This document shows, piece by piece, positions 50,094 to 58,282 of a DNA stretch of 64,000 bases. Position 1 is the first letter of the stretch. Every line of letters begins with the position of its first letter. The notes beneath the pieces were generated by a model. It ran no database searches. It had not been told where the DNA came from and worked only from the letters and a program-made list of their open reading frames with translations. Location of the stretch: positions 49,538 through 113,537 of the forward strand of contig JAEUUU010000159.1 in the NCBI GenBank assembly GCA_016787345.1, read 5' to 3'. The translations under genes were made by a program, and so were the position numbers. This stretch comes from Saprospiraceae bacterium. GTDB lineage: Bacteria > Bacteroidota > Bacteroidia > Chitinophagales > Saprospiraceae.

Positions 50094-50828
50094 TTATGCT
50101 TCGGCAGCAGGCGTTTCGTCTTTCTCCGAGCCTTTGATCGCTTTGCGCTCTTCGAGGCCTTCGCGGATGGCTTCGACGAGGTAATTGGTGATATAAGCGA
50201 TGGCTTTGGATGCGTCGTCGTTGCTCGGGATGGCAAAATCGACCAGGGTCGGGTCCGAGTTGGTATCCACCATGCCGAAGGTTTTGATATTCAGTTTGCG
50301 GGCTTCGGCGAGTGCGAGGTGCTCGTGGTGAATATCGACGATGAACACGGCGGAGGGCAAGCGGTTGAGGTCGGCGATACCGCCCAGTTGCTTGTCCATT
50401 TTGTGGTGTTCGCGGCTCAGCGTGAGGCGTTCTTTTTTGGTGATGCTGGTGAGCGTGGTGTCGGCCAGCATACGTTCGATGTTATTCATCTTCTTGACCG
50501 ATTTGCGGATGGTCATGAAGTTGGTCATCATGCCGCCCAGCCAGCGTTCGGTCACAAAGGGCATGCCTACGCTTTCGGCAGCTTTCTGCACGATGTCGCG
50601 GGCTTGTTTTTTCGTGGCGACGAAGAGGATTTTCTTGCCGCTTTTGGCCATGGCTTTCATGGCGGCAGCAGAACGCTCCAGGCATTCGGCCGTGCGGTTG
50701 AGGTCGATGATGTGTACCCCTTTGTGCTCCATAAAGATATAGGGCGTCATTTTGGGGTTCCATTTTTTGCGCAGGTGTCCGAAGTGGCAGCCGGCGTCGA
50801 GAAGTTCTTTATACGTGGGCTTTTGCAT
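50094..50828 (-). CDS. rpsB: 30S ribosomal protein S2
   Basis: 244 residues. 'LLDAGCHFGHLRKKWNPKM' (about 10-28), 'GVHIIDLNRTAE', 'LFVATKKQARDIV' and 'RWLGGMMTNF' are S2 signatures. The C-terminal 20 residues are Lys/Glu-rich and variable. Third gene of the ribosomal operon. Confidence 0.97.
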   Translation of the reverse strand: MQKPTYKELLDAGCHFGHLRKKWNPKMTPYIFMEHKGVHIIDLNRTAECLERSAAAMKAMAKSGKKILFVATKKQARDIVQKAAESVGMPFVTERWLGGMMTNFMTIRKSVKKMNNIERMLADTTLTSITKKERLTLSREHHKMDKQLGGIADLNRLPSAVFIVDIHHEHLALAEARKLNIKTFGMVDTNSDPTLVDFAIPSNDDASKAIAYITNYLVEAIREGLEERKAIKGSEKDETPAAEA

Positions 50829-50934
50829 AGTTCAAAAGCAGAGTTTGAAATTTGAAAAATGAATCTGAAAACAGATTGTCAGGCGATTTTTGCGGTGTAA
50901 AAACTGAAAAAACAGACCTGAAACCGGATTTCCA

Positions 50935-51321
50935 TTAACGTTTGGAGAACTGGAAGCGCTTGCGTGCTTTCGGCTTGCCGTACTTTTTGCGTTCGACGGC
51001 GCGGCTGTCGCGCGTAAGGTATTTTTTGTCTTTCAGCGGTTTTTTGAACTCTTCGTTCAGTTTCACCAGGGCGCGGCTGACACCCATGCGGATGGCTTCG
51101 GCCTGACCTTTGAAACCGCCACCGCGGACGTTGATTTTGAGGTCGTAGATATTTTCGGTACCGACGACGGCGAAGGGGTCCACCACATTGTGCTGTACGT
51201 GCACTTGCGGGAAGTACTCGCGGTAGTCTTTGCCGTTGACGACGATATTGCCTTCCCCTTTCATCAGGTAGACGCGGGCGACGGCAGTTTTACGGCGCCC
51301 GATGGCATTGATCATTTCCAT
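50935..51321 (-). CDS. rpsI: 30S ribosomal protein S9
   Basis: 128 residues. 'INAIGRRKTAVARVYL' at the start and the invariant C-terminus 'KPKARKRFQFSKR', whose last residues reach the P-site tRNA. 40 bases after rplM. Confidence 0.97.
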   Translation of the reverse strand: MEMINAIGRRKTAVARVYLMKGEGNIVVNGKDYREYFPQVHVQHNVVDPFAVVGTENIYDLKINVRGGGFKGQAEAIRMGVSRALVKLNEEFKKPLKDKKYLTRDSRAVERKKYGKPKARKRFQFSKR

Positions 51322-51361
51322 ATTTTACTATGACGGATTGTGCGAATGAGTGAATGTGCGA

Positions 51362-51811
51362 TCAGATCGCAAGGGTTTCGGGTTTTTGAGCAGCGTGCGG
51401 GTGCTCGGCGCCGGCATACACAAACAGTTTTTTGTGCATCTGGCGGCCCAGTTTGGTCTTGGGCAACATGCCCTTCACACCGCGCTCAAGAATGCGGATC
51501 GGGTGCTTTTCCAGCATCTCTTCGGCCGTGGTCAGTTTCAGACCGCCGGGGTGCAGCGAGTAGTTTTTGTATTCCTTCTGGGCGAATTTTTTGCCCGTGA
51601 AACGCACCTTGTCGGCGTTGATCACGATCACATAGTCGCCAGTGTCGTCGTGCGGGGTGAAAGAGGGCTTGTTTTTGCCCATCAGAATGGCAGCGATCTG
51701 GGCGCACAGACGGCCGACTACCTTGTTCTCGGCGTCGATGACGTACCACTTGCGATTGCCCTGCATCTCCAGGCTGCTGACCGATTTGGTCCGGTAACTC
51801 AGCGTATTCAT
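51362..51811 (-). CDS. rplM: 50S ribosomal protein L13
   Basis: 149 residues. '[20 protein letters not shown]' (about 22-41), 'VVGRL', '[12 protein letters not shown]' (about 58-69) and '[20 protein letters not shown]' are L13 signatures. First gene of the operon; the leader carries a terminator-like hairpin, see 51842-51869. Confidence 0.97.
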   Translation of the reverse strand: MNTLSYRTKSVSSLEMQGNRKWYVIDAENKVVGRLCAQIAAILMGKNKPSFTPHDDTGDYVIVINADKVRFTGKKFAQKEYKNYSLHPGGLKLTTAEEMLEKHPIRILERGVKGMLPKTKLGRQMHKKLFVYAGAEHPHAAQKPETLAI

Positions 51812-51841
51812 TGTCGCGTCGGTTGTGTGTTGAAAATGGTA

Positions 51842-51869
51842 AAAAATGAAGCCCCGCTAAGGGGGCTTT
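51842..51869 (-). promoter_or_regulatory. Terminator-like hairpin in the rplM leader (candidate attenuator)
   Basis: On the minus strand AAGCCCC (51869-51863), short loop, GGGGCTT (51856-51850), then CATTTTTT. It lies between the promoter (51885-51914) and the rplM ATG (51811), about 30 bases from the latter. Full termination here would silence the operon, so it is more likely conditional. Confidence 0.6.
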
Positions 51870-51884
51870 TTCAAAAGCGGACGC

Positions 51885-51914
51885 AAAGGTAAGGCGAGTT
51901 TTTCCGGCAGACAA
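51885..51914 (-). promoter_or_regulatory. Promoter of the rplM-rpsI-rpsB-tsf operon
   Basis: TTG (51914-51912), 19 bases, TACCTTTG (51892-51885) on the minus strand: both elements exact with normal spacing. The transcript would begin near 51880, leader about 70 bases. The remaining spacer to 52130 (319 bases between genes) has no gene; I see only AT-rich sequence and a short palindrome TGATTGATAATCA-like stretch near 51955. Confidence 0.8.
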
Positions 51915-52130
51915 GGAATCGCGAAAGATTTTCGAGGCTAATTGGTCTAACTGATTGATAATCAGCTAAAATTTTGACCGGCTTTTTAAAAATAAATTTC
52001 AGCAAGGGTGAAAATTGCACTGAAAATCAGGCGATTGCGACAATTGCTCGCTTCGACCGTTCAGTGCGTCTCCGGCAAGCCGGTTTTTATTTGTCAGACT
52101 GCAACTTGCTGTTAGTCAGGGCTTTCCGGA

Positions 52131-52619
52131 TCACTGTGGCACAGTGAGCACATCGATCATGGTCTTCAGAGCAATGAAAATAGGCTCACGGCCTTCTTTG
52201 GTGACCAGCGCTTCCGGGTCGTCTTCGTCTTCCAGCACAGCTTCTTCGGCAAACGCCAGGAGTTCTTCCTGCGGATAATCTTCAAAAAACGGGGTGAGCC
52301 GGTCGCGGAATTTCTTGGCCGTACTGGCTTCCAGCACTGCGTAATTTTTCTCTTCGGCCTCCCCGATGGCTTCTTCACCCACCGGAGCTACCGGGCCATT
52401 GGTCTTGACGATGGCCGACCAGGCGATCAGCGCCAGGTATTGCAAAAAGCCTTTCTCCTCATCGTTGAGCAGGTGGAAGTTTTCGTCGTTGAACAGGTAA
52501 GCCACCAACACAGGTTGCGCGGCGGCGAAGTCTTCCATACGTTGTTCGTATTGTTCGTCGGAAAGATTTTCCAGTTCATCAATGATGGCGTCGATGGTAT
52601 TTTCAGAAACGATCTTCAT
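52131..52619 (-). CDS. Conserved acidic cytosolic protein, function unknown
   Basis: 162 residues, strongly acidic (many Glu/Asp, for example 'EAVLEDEDDPEALV'), no signal peptide or membrane helix, predicted mostly helical. 'QYEQRMEDFAAAQPVLVAYL' and 'GFLQYLALIAWSAIVK' recur in uncharacterised Bacteroidota proteins. Nothing points to a reaction. Single gene with an excellent promoter, divergent from the amidotransferase gene. Confidence 0.75.
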   Translation of the reverse strand: MKIVSENTIDAIIDELENLSDEQYEQRMEDFAAAQPVLVAYLFNDENFHLLNDEEKGFLQYLALIAWSAIVKTNGPVAPVGEEAIGEAEEKNYAVLEASTAKKFRDRLTPFFEDYPQEELLAFAEEAVLEDEDDPEALVTKEGREPIFIALKTMIDVLTVPQ

Positions 52620-52662
52620 GTTGCAAGGTATTGATAATCAATTTGTAATTAATTAATCGAGG

Positions 52663-52694
52663 CAAACCTACGCCTTAACGGGCGCATAGCCAAA
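52663..52694 (-). promoter_or_regulatory. Promoter of the acidic protein gene (TTTG-N20-TAGGTTTG)
   Basis: TTTG (52694-52691), 20 bases, TAGGTTTG (52670-52663) on the minus strand, both exact. Leader about 40 bases. Confidence 0.8.
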
Positions 52695-52891
52695 AAAACA
52701 TTCGACGAAAAAGCCGCGTTACGTCAGCTGAATACGACGTCGAAAAGCCAACTTTGCACGACCCGCTCCGATTGTTTTCCTGAACAAATACGGCTTGTCT
52801 TCTTCTCCCGAATTTCCCCGGAGAAGTGTTGGCAAGGTTTTTATTCATTCAACCACGACACTTTCGTTGCGGTCAACCCGAATTTTTGCCC

Positions 52892-53701
52892 ATGCTTCGC
52901 GCAGCTCTTCTCGATATGTACAACGGTGAAACCAACCGCGGCATCCCAATGTTGCGGGGGATGCTCGGCCGTTACGACCAGTTGCTCAGTTTTGATCATT
53001 TCGACGTGCGGGCCCGCAACGAGGTGCCCGATCTTTCGTACGATATTTATATTTTTTCAGGCGGTCCAGGTGATCCGCTGGAAGAAGGGAAACCCTGGTG
53101 CGAACCCTTTTACAACCTGATCGAGTCGCTTTGGCAATGGAACCGCCGGGAGGAAGAGACGAAGAAATACGTGTTTTTTATTTGCCATTCTTTCCAGATG
53201 GCCTGCAACCACTTTGGCCTGGGAACGGTTTCGCAACGCTACAAAATGTCGTTCGGTACCTATCCGGTACACAAAACCCACTGGGGCAAGGAAGAGCCTT
53301 TTTTTGAAAACCTGCCCGATCCGTTTTACATCGCCGATTTCAGACGCTACCAGGTCACCCATCCCGACCACGAACGTTTTCGCGCCCTGGGCGCCCATAT
53401 TCTCTGTATGGAAAAACTGCGCCCCCACGTTCATTACGAGCGGGCTGTCATGGCCATCCGATTTAGTCCCGAAATGATCGGCACCCAGTTTCACCCCGAA
53501 GCCGACCCCGCCGGCTTGCTCAATTATTTTGTGGAAGAAGAGCGGAAAATCGCGATTGTGGAAGAGCACGGCGAGGGGCGTTACGATCGAATGATCCGGG
53601 ATTTGGCTAATCCGCAGAAAATCCAGCGCACGTTCGAAACCATTATCCCCAATTTTCTCGATCATGCGCTGGAGCAATTGATCGCCGAAAGCGTTTACTG
53701 A
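52892..53701 (+). CDS. Class I glutamine amidotransferase-like protein
   Basis: 269 residues from ATG 52892 (MLRAALLDMYNGETNRGI). Catalytic triad of the GATase class I fold: nucleophile Cys in 'FFICHSFQMACNHFG' (about 92-106), His and Glu in 'IGTQFHPEADPAG' (about 195-207). 'IYIFSGGPGDPLEEG' (about 53-67) is the oxyanion strand. It resembles GMP synthase-type amidotransferase domains acting on unknown acceptors. The -7-like AATTTTTG ends three bases before the ATG, supporting this start over an upstream one at 52826. Confidence 0.87.
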   Translation: MLRAALLDMYNGETNRGIPMLRGMLGRYDQLLSFDHFDVRARNEVPDLSYDIYIFSGGPGDPLEEGKPWCEPFYNLIESLWQWNRREEETKKYVFFICHSFQMACNHFGLGTVSQRYKMSFGTYPVHKTHWGKEEPFFENLPDPFYIADFRRYQVTHPDHERFRALGAHILCMEKLRPHVHYERAVMAIRFSPEMIGTQFHPEADPAGLLNYFVEEERKIAIVEEHGEGRYDRMIRDLANPQKIQRTFETIIPNFLDHALEQLIAESVY

Positions 53702-53704
53702 ACA

Positions 53705-54508
53705 TCAATACGGAACGACCACAAGGCCCTTGCTTTGTTGTACCAACACATTGCCTGCGCCCAGCCAGGCGGGAAGCCCCTGCGCACCGCCAATGATTTT
53801 TTCAGTTTGGTTCATGGCCGGGAAAACGATCGCCAGCAAGCGGTCGTCGTTGAGGTAAACCAGCCCTTCACGGGTCAATTGGAAGGTATAGGCGCCTTTG
53901 AACGGAAGCGTTCGCACCAGTTGGGCGTATGCGTCGAAATGGTACAGGCCCTGCTCCGGGTCGGAAGCAAAAACGTCCTGGCCGTCGTCGCGCAGGCAGG
54001 TAATTTGCTGTCGGCCGGGTAGAAGCAGATTGAGCGGCTGACTTTCAAAGAGTTGTGTTCCGTCGGAGTTGAGTTTTCGCAATTGAAAAGCAATTTCGTC
54101 GTAGAGCCAGATGTTGCCGTCGGCCGCGGCCGCCACGGTGCGCACCTCGGGGAAGCCTGCGGATATGAGGTTGAGTTCGCCAAGAGGCGTCAGGCTGCGG
54201 TCGAGAAAAACCACCGTGCGAAAATCGGCAAACCACACGAGCACTTTCAAGGGGTTGCTCACGTCGACCGAATGGATCTTGCCCAGCCGATTGTTGGTGT
54301 AGCGGGTCAGCAGTCGTCCGTCGGGGGCGTATTTTTCCAGGGCATTGCCCGTCGTGACGAGGTATACCTGTCCCAAATTGTCGCTGGTGGCCCATTTGGC
54401 CTGCACGGGAATAAGAAGGCCGGCATTCAAGGTGTCGGCGTGTTGAGCCATCAGCGCGGAGTTGGCAACTAAGAGGCTGAAAATCAGGAGTCTGAGCACT
54501 GGGTGCAT
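53705..54508 (-). CDS. Exported beta-propeller-like protein
   Basis: 267 residues from ATG 54508. Signal peptide (MHPVLRLLIFSLLVANSALM) then repeated 'D-x-L-G-x-V-Y-L-V', 'ADGNIWLYDE', 'DDGQDVFASDPEQGLYHFDA', 'REGLVYLNDD' blades, suggesting a six- or seven-bladed NHL/6-bladed propeller. No catalytic residues. Such proteins in Bacteroidota are common and uncharacterised. Its start is 5 bases after the stop of the SDR gene, so they are co-transcribed. Confidence 0.75.
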   Translation of the reverse strand: MHPVLRLLIFSLLVANSALMAQHADTLNAGLLIPVQAKWATSDNLGQVYLVTTGNALEKYAPDGRLLTRYTNNRLGKIHSVDVSNPLKVLVWFADFRTVVFLDRSLTPLGELNLISAGFPEVRTVAAAADGNIWLYDEIAFQLRKLNSDGTQLFESQPLNLLLPGRQQITCLRDDGQDVFASDPEQGLYHFDAYAQLVRTLPFKGAYTFQLTREGLVYLNDDRLLAIVFPAMNQTEKIIGGAQGLPAWLGAGNVLVQQSKGLVVVPY

Positions 54509-54513
54509 GGTTG

Positions 54514-55290
54514 TTATTCGTATTTCCAGATATCGCCCCAAAGGCGCGCGCCGCCGTCGAGGTACACGGTTTCACCGGTCATATAGGCCGCGGCGGGGCT
54601 GGCCATGTACATAACGAGCGCGGCTACTTCGTCCATGGTGCCCAGCCGGCGCATCGGAATGGTGGCCTCGATACCCTCGAGCAGTTCGGGCGGGTAGTTG
54701 TCGAGTCCGCTGCTTCGGATGATGCCTGGCGCGATGCAATTGATGCGCAGGCCACGGCGCGCCCATTCTACGGCCAGCGACTGGCTGAGGTTCATCACCC
54801 CTGCCCGGGCAGCCGCCGTGTGCGACATGCCGGCAAAACCCCGGTAATTATTGACGACGATATTGATGATGTTTCCTTGTTGTTGCGGCAAAAAAAAGCG
54901 GCGGGCCATAGTTTGCGTCACCAGCCAGGTACCGTTGAGATTCGTGTTGATTACGGCCTGCCATCCTTTGGGTGTGATGTCTTCGGCGGGGCTTGGAAAC
55001 TGTCCGCCGGCGTTATTGACGAGTATATCGAGCCGGCCGTTGCCTCTTTGGGCAATAAAATCGGCGAGTTGTTCGACCTGCTCGGGTTCGCGGATGTCGG
55101 TTGCCAGGGCGTGTACAGGTCCAAGAACAGATAATTCGGGTAGGGCTTTTTCAAGGCGCTCCGGTTTTCGGGAGGCGATGAATACCGTGGCGCCCAGTTG
55201 CAGAAACTGTCGGGCGATAGCCTGCCCGATTCCACTGCCGCCACCGGTGACCAGAACATGTTGTTGCGCAAAAAGGTCGGAAACGTACAT
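54514..55290 (-). CDS. Short-chain dehydrogenase/reductase
   Basis: 258 residues from ATG 55290. NAD(P) motif 'VLVTGGGSGIGQAIAR' (TGxxxGxG, about 14-29), 'LVNNAGGQFPS' (NNAG, about 86-96), catalytic 'Ser' region and 'HTAAARAGVMNLSQSLA': the usual Y-x3-K is replaced around 'SHTAAARAG', so the Tyr position is His-Thr, as in 2,4-dienoyl-CoA reductase-like SDRs. The fit to peroxisomal-type 2,4-dienoyl-CoA reductase ('NAGGQFPSPAEDITPKGW') is good. It may act in unsaturated fatty acid oxidation. The 178-base divergent gap to hsp20 holds inverted repeats. Confidence 0.87.
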   Translation of the reverse strand: MYVSDLFAQQHVLVTGGGSGIGQAIARQFLQLGATVFIASRKPERLEKALPELSVLGPVHALATDIREPEQVEQLADFIAQRGNGRLDILVNNAGGQFPSPAEDITPKGWQAVINTNLNGTWLVTQTMARRFFLPQQQGNIINIVVNNYRGFAGMSHTAAARAGVMNLSQSLAVEWARRGLRINCIAPGIIRSSGLDNYPPELLEGIEATIPMRRLGTMDEVAALVMYMASPAAAYMTGETVYLDGGARLWGDIWKYE

Positions 55291-55315
55291 AAGGGGATGT
55301 TTTTTGAATATTGTA

Positions 55316-55384
55316 AATGCCAAAATGGCACTAGATAGCGCAATAGGTGACATTTTGGCATTGGGTCTTTTGTGCTAAATGTCA
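55316..55384. promoter_or_regulatory. Inverted-repeat operator candidates between the SDR and hsp20 genes
   Basis: AATGCCAAAATGGCA (55316-55330) and TGACATTTTGGCATT (55348-55362) are reverse complements with one mismatch, 17 bases apart. AAATGTCA (55377-55384) repeats the outer part of the second arm inverted. Located about 26 bases before the SDR ATG and 84 before the hsp20 ATG, they could control either gene. Confidence 0.55.
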
Positions 55385-55467
55385 AATTGTTCACTGTAGG
55401 GGCAATGGCATGGCAATTGAAAAGGAGCGATCAAACATTGATTTTAACAAGCAATCCTTTTTGCACC

Positions 55468-55872
55468 ATGACACTCGTAAAATTTCAGCCGGCTCATTAC
55501 CGCGGCCTGTTCGACTTCCTGTCGCCCCAATTTGACCCTTCCGCCACTCAACCGGCCGTAAATATCGTACAAACGCCGCAGGGCTTCCGTATCGAAATTG
55601 CGGCGCCAGGCCTTGAAAAATCCGATTTTAACATTCGTATTGAAGACGGTATGCTGCACGTATCGGCGCAAAAAGAGGCGCAGGCTGCCGACAATAGCGA
55701 ACAGGTTCGCCGCCGGGAGTTCTCTTTCCGCTCATTTCGCCGCAGTTTCAGGTTGCCGGATACCATCGACCCGGCGCAGATCGGCGCCACATATCAAAAC
55801 GGGATTCTGCTCCTCAATTTGAGCAACAAACCCGAAGCGCAACCGCTTACGAAAAGTATTGCTGTTGAGTAA
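55468..55872 (+). CDS. Hsp20/alpha-crystallin small heat-shock protein (copy 1)
   Basis: 134 residues from ATG 55468. Alpha-crystallin domain about 35-125 ('PAVNIVQTPQGFRIEIAAPG', 'REFSFRSFRRSFRLPDTID', 'YQNGILLLNLSNKP') with a C-terminal tail ending in SIAVE. An ATP-independent holdase. Tandem with a second Hsp20 55 bases downstream; the two share the start 'K-F-x-P-A' and the domain core but diverge elsewhere, so the duplication is old. Confidence 0.92.
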   Translation: MTLVKFQPAHYRGLFDFLSPQFDPSATQPAVNIVQTPQGFRIEIAAPGLEKSDFNIRIEDGMLHVSAQKEAQAADNSEQVRRREFSFRSFRRSFRLPDTIDPAQIGATYQNGILLLNLSNKPEAQPLTKSIAVE

Positions 55873-55927
55873 GCCTGCCTCCGATTTCTTCACAGATTTG
55901 TCAAAAAGTTTCAAAAACAGTTATATC

Positions 55928-56371
55928 ATGGCTAACATCACAAAATTTTATCCCGCAACCGCAACCAAACCCTTTTTCGGAGGGTTATTTGACGAGTTCT
56001 TCAATCAGAATCTGATCAATTTCGTCGGCGCCGACACGGTTGTAAATCAACCAGCCGTGAATGTGCTCGAAATGCCGGATGCCTTCCGCCTCGAAATTGC
56101 AGCGCCTGGTTTTGAAAAACAGGATTTTACCGTCAACGTCGAAAAGGACCGCCTCACGGTAAGTGGCAAGCGCGAAACGTCGACCGAAGACAAACAGGAA
56201 AAATTCATGCGCCGCGAATTTCACTTCACAAGTTTCCAGCGCAGCTTTAATTTGCCGGATTCCGTGAACCAGAATGAAGTGGTTGCTGTTTATAACAACG
56301 GTGTTTTGCAGGTCACCCTTCCGAAAAAAGCCGAATCAAAGGCGGTGACCAAAACCATCGTGATTGAATAA
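55928..56371 (+). CDS. Hsp20/alpha-crystallin small heat-shock protein (copy 2)
   Basis: 147 residues from ATG 55928 (MANITKFYPATATKPFFGG). Alpha-crystallin domain about 45-140: 'PAVNVLEMPDAFRLEIAAPG', 'REFHFTSFQRSFNLPDSVN', 'YNNGVLQVTLPKKAE'. Holdase chaperone, probably forming oligomers with or without copy 1. Followed by an intrinsic terminator at 56429-56459, so the pair is a two-gene operon. Confidence 0.93.
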   Translation: MANITKFYPATATKPFFGGLFDEFFNQNLINFVGADTVVNQPAVNVLEMPDAFRLEIAAPGFEKQDFTVNVEKDRLTVSGKRETSTEDKQEKFMRREFHFTSFQRSFNLPDSVNQNEVVAVYNNGVLQVTLPKKAESKAVTKTIVIE

Positions 56372-56428
56372 TGCGATTATAAAGTTGTTTTCATAAGGTT
56401 AGTTAATAGGGTTTTAGGTGTTTTCATG

Positions 56429-56459
56429 GAGCCGGGGCAGTAATGTCCTGGCTCTTTTT
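56429..56459 (+). terminator. Intrinsic terminator of the hsp20 operon
   Basis: GAGCCGGG (56429-56436) pairs with CCTGGCTC (56447-56454), one G-T, then five T. It contains the ATG at 56443 in its loop, which argues against translation from there. Confidence 0.85.
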
Positions 56460-56498
56460 GTTTGATCAACAGGGTAAGCCGCCCCGCATCGAAATGCC

Positions 56499-56506
56499 TA
56501 CCTTTG
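56499..56506 (+). promoter_or_regulatory. TAnnTTTG -7 box of the gene at 56524
   Basis: TACCTTTG, exact consensus, 17 bases before ATG 56524. It fixes that start because longer readings would begin upstream of the transcript. Confidence 0.65.
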
Positions 56507-56523
56507 CCCGATACGTGAAATTT

Positions 56524-57579
56524 ATGGAATCATCAGAAGGGGCAATGGAACCCCATGACATATTCGAAGGCTTGCGCCGCTCGGACGAACAAACGGTTCG
56601 ATACCTGTATAAAACCTGCCAGGAGCCGATCACAACGGAGCTCTGCCAAATGTTTGACATCTTGTCGCTGGATGCGAATGAGATGTTCAAAGCCGCCGTA
56701 GTAAATTTGGCGCGACAGATACAGTCCGGTGTGTGGGAGAGCAGCAAAACGCCCTATGAACTTATCCGTGAATGGGCAATCAGCGAGTATTATCTGCTCG
56801 ATAAAACCGAAAGAGATGACGAAGACGCGCCTGCTGTTGACGAAGGCAGTCAACATACGCTGTGGTTGATTCGCGATTGGCGCACGAATCCGTATGAATA
56901 TCAAAAAACCGACCGGATCGAGCCCGATGGTTACAGGGTATGGCGTATCGCCGGGGAAATCGAACGAAACTGGCAAAAAAACGCCGCACCGCAACAATCT
57001 GCCGAACCGGTTGCCAATAAAATCTGGCGTATCGGGCTGATTTTGTTGCTTTTACTGACCGGCGGGTATGCCGTGTATACGTACATCAGCCGTCCGCCCG
57101 ATTTGTTCCACGACAACTTTTCTCCTCCGGAGAGCCTTTGGGCCGATCACCGCTTGCGCTATGAAGCAGCAGCCGACTCCGCCGGTCGGCCGGATTTTGG
57201 CGAAATTTGCGCGTCGCTGCTTCAGGAGGCCGACGAGCAGTATCGGGCCGGCCGCTTCGAAGCGGCACAGGACCCGCTGTTGCTACTGGTGCTCGACACC
57301 GTCCCCAGTTGCCAGTCGGACGCCTGGTTCTACCTGGCATTGCTGCGGCTGGAGCAGAATGATCCCGTGACGGCGATCGACTGCCTGACGAAGATCGAAG
57401 ACCTGGAACATTTCAGCGAAGACATCACATGGTACATGGCTTTGTCGATGGTTATGCTGGAAAAACAGGAGCCGTCGATCCGGGAAAAAACCATTCGGGC
57501 GGTCGAAAGAGTGCTGTACTCTTCCCAGCGGGAAGACCGCAAGGCGAGCGCGGAAAAGATGCTGCGCCAAATGCGATAA
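56524..57579 (+). CDS. Membrane protein with degenerate sigma-70 region 2 domain and TPR-like tail
   Basis: 351 residues from ATG 56524. Residues about 8-95 look like a worn ECF sigma region 2: 'DIFEGLRRSDEQTVRYLYKT' matches the usual 'LRxxDExxxxxLY' start, and 'DANEMFKAAVVNLARQIQSG' matches the 'DAEDxxQ-D/E' helix. Region 4 is absent. A charged linker leads to one membrane helix (about 170-190, LILLLLLTGGYAVYTYI) and an exterior domain (about 195-351) with helix-turn-helix pairs ('YRAGRFEAAQDPLLLLVLD', 'WFYLALLRLEQNDPVTAID') like TPRs. It could be a membrane-tethered regulator derived from a sigma factor. Function is unknown. Confidence 0.65.
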   Translation: MESSEGAMEPHDIFEGLRRSDEQTVRYLYKTCQEPITTELCQMFDILSLDANEMFKAAVVNLARQIQSGVWESSKTPYELIREWAISEYYLLDKTERDDEDAPAVDEGSQHTLWLIRDWRTNPYEYQKTDRIEPDGYRVWRIAGEIERNWQKNAAPQQSAEPVANKIWRIGLILLLLLTGGYAVYTYISRPPDLFHDNFSPPESLWADHRLRYEAAADSAGRPDFGEICASLLQEADEQYRAGRFEAAQDPLLLLVLDTVPSCQSDAWFYLALLRLEQNDPVTAIDCLTKIEDLEHFSEDITWYMALSMVMLEKQEPSIREKTIRAVERVLYSSQREDRKASAEKMLRQMR

Positions 57580-57610
57580 ATTAGGCCTTAAACGATTCAA
57601 ACGCTTGTTT

Positions 57611-58258
57611 ATGAATGATATAGCGCTGCTGGAAAAATACTTTCCCGACCTCGATGCGGAGCAAAAGGAGCGCTTTGGCAGACTGCCGGGCCTTTATGAA
57701 GAATGGAATTCGAAGATCAATGTGATCTCGCGACAAGACATTGCCAATCTGGTCGAACGTCACGTGCTGCATTCACTGGCCATCGCCAAAGTCATTGCGT
57801 TCAAGGATGGCGCAACGGTGCTCGATCTGGGTACCGGCGGTGGTTTCCCCGGTATACCGATGGCGATTTTATTCCCGAAAGTCAATTTTACACTGGTAGA
57901 CGGGACCGGTAAAAAAATTCGCGTCGTGCAGGAGGTTGCCCTGGCTTTGGGGCTGACCAATGTAAAAGCCCTTCATATCCGGGTGGAGGATTTAAAGATG
58001 AATGGCGCTTTTGATTTTGTTATATCGAGGGCGGTGGCCCCGCTGTTGCAGCTGATGCAGTGGAGCCACCGCTTTTTCAAAAAGAAACATACGCACGCGT
58101 ATCCCAATGGATTGATCGCGCTGAAAGGGGGAAATTTGAGGGAAGAGATCAATGCAATGCCCGGCAGGGGTAGCGATTACACGGAGGTGTTCCCGGTTTC
58201 AAAGTTTTTTGAAGAGCCCTTTTTTGAAGAAAAAAGCGTGGTGTATGTGCAAGGTTGA
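57611..58258 (+). CDS. rsmG: 16S rRNA (guanine-527-N7) methyltransferase RsmG
   Basis: 215 residues from ATG 57611. SAM motif 'VLDLGTGGGFPGIPMAI' (about 70-86), 'LVDGTGKKIRVVQEVALALG' (about 95-114) and 'FDFVISRAVAPL' (about 133-144) are RsmG signatures. It methylates G527 in the 530 loop of 16S rRNA; loss gives low-level streptomycin resistance in other bacteria. It begins 31 bases after the preceding gene and may be co-transcribed. It converges on the glucosaminidase gene. Confidence 0.94.
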   Translation: MNDIALLEKYFPDLDAEQKERFGRLPGLYEEWNSKINVISRQDIANLVERHVLHSLAIAKVIAFKDGATVLDLGTGGGFPGIPMAILFPKVNFTLVDGTGKKIRVVQEVALALGLTNVKALHIRVEDLKMNGAFDFVISRAVAPLLQLMQWSHRFFKKKHTHAYPNGLIALKGGNLREEINAMPGRGSDYTEVFPVSKFFEEPFFEEKSVVYVQG

Positions 58259-58282
58259 GCAGGATGTGCCGCGATTGAGCAA

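Noticed and set aside
56443-56523. A longer start for the sigma-like membrane protein at 56443
   Set aside because: That ATG lies in the loop of the hsp20 terminator and upstream of the TACCTTTG box, so it would not be on the transcript from that promoter.
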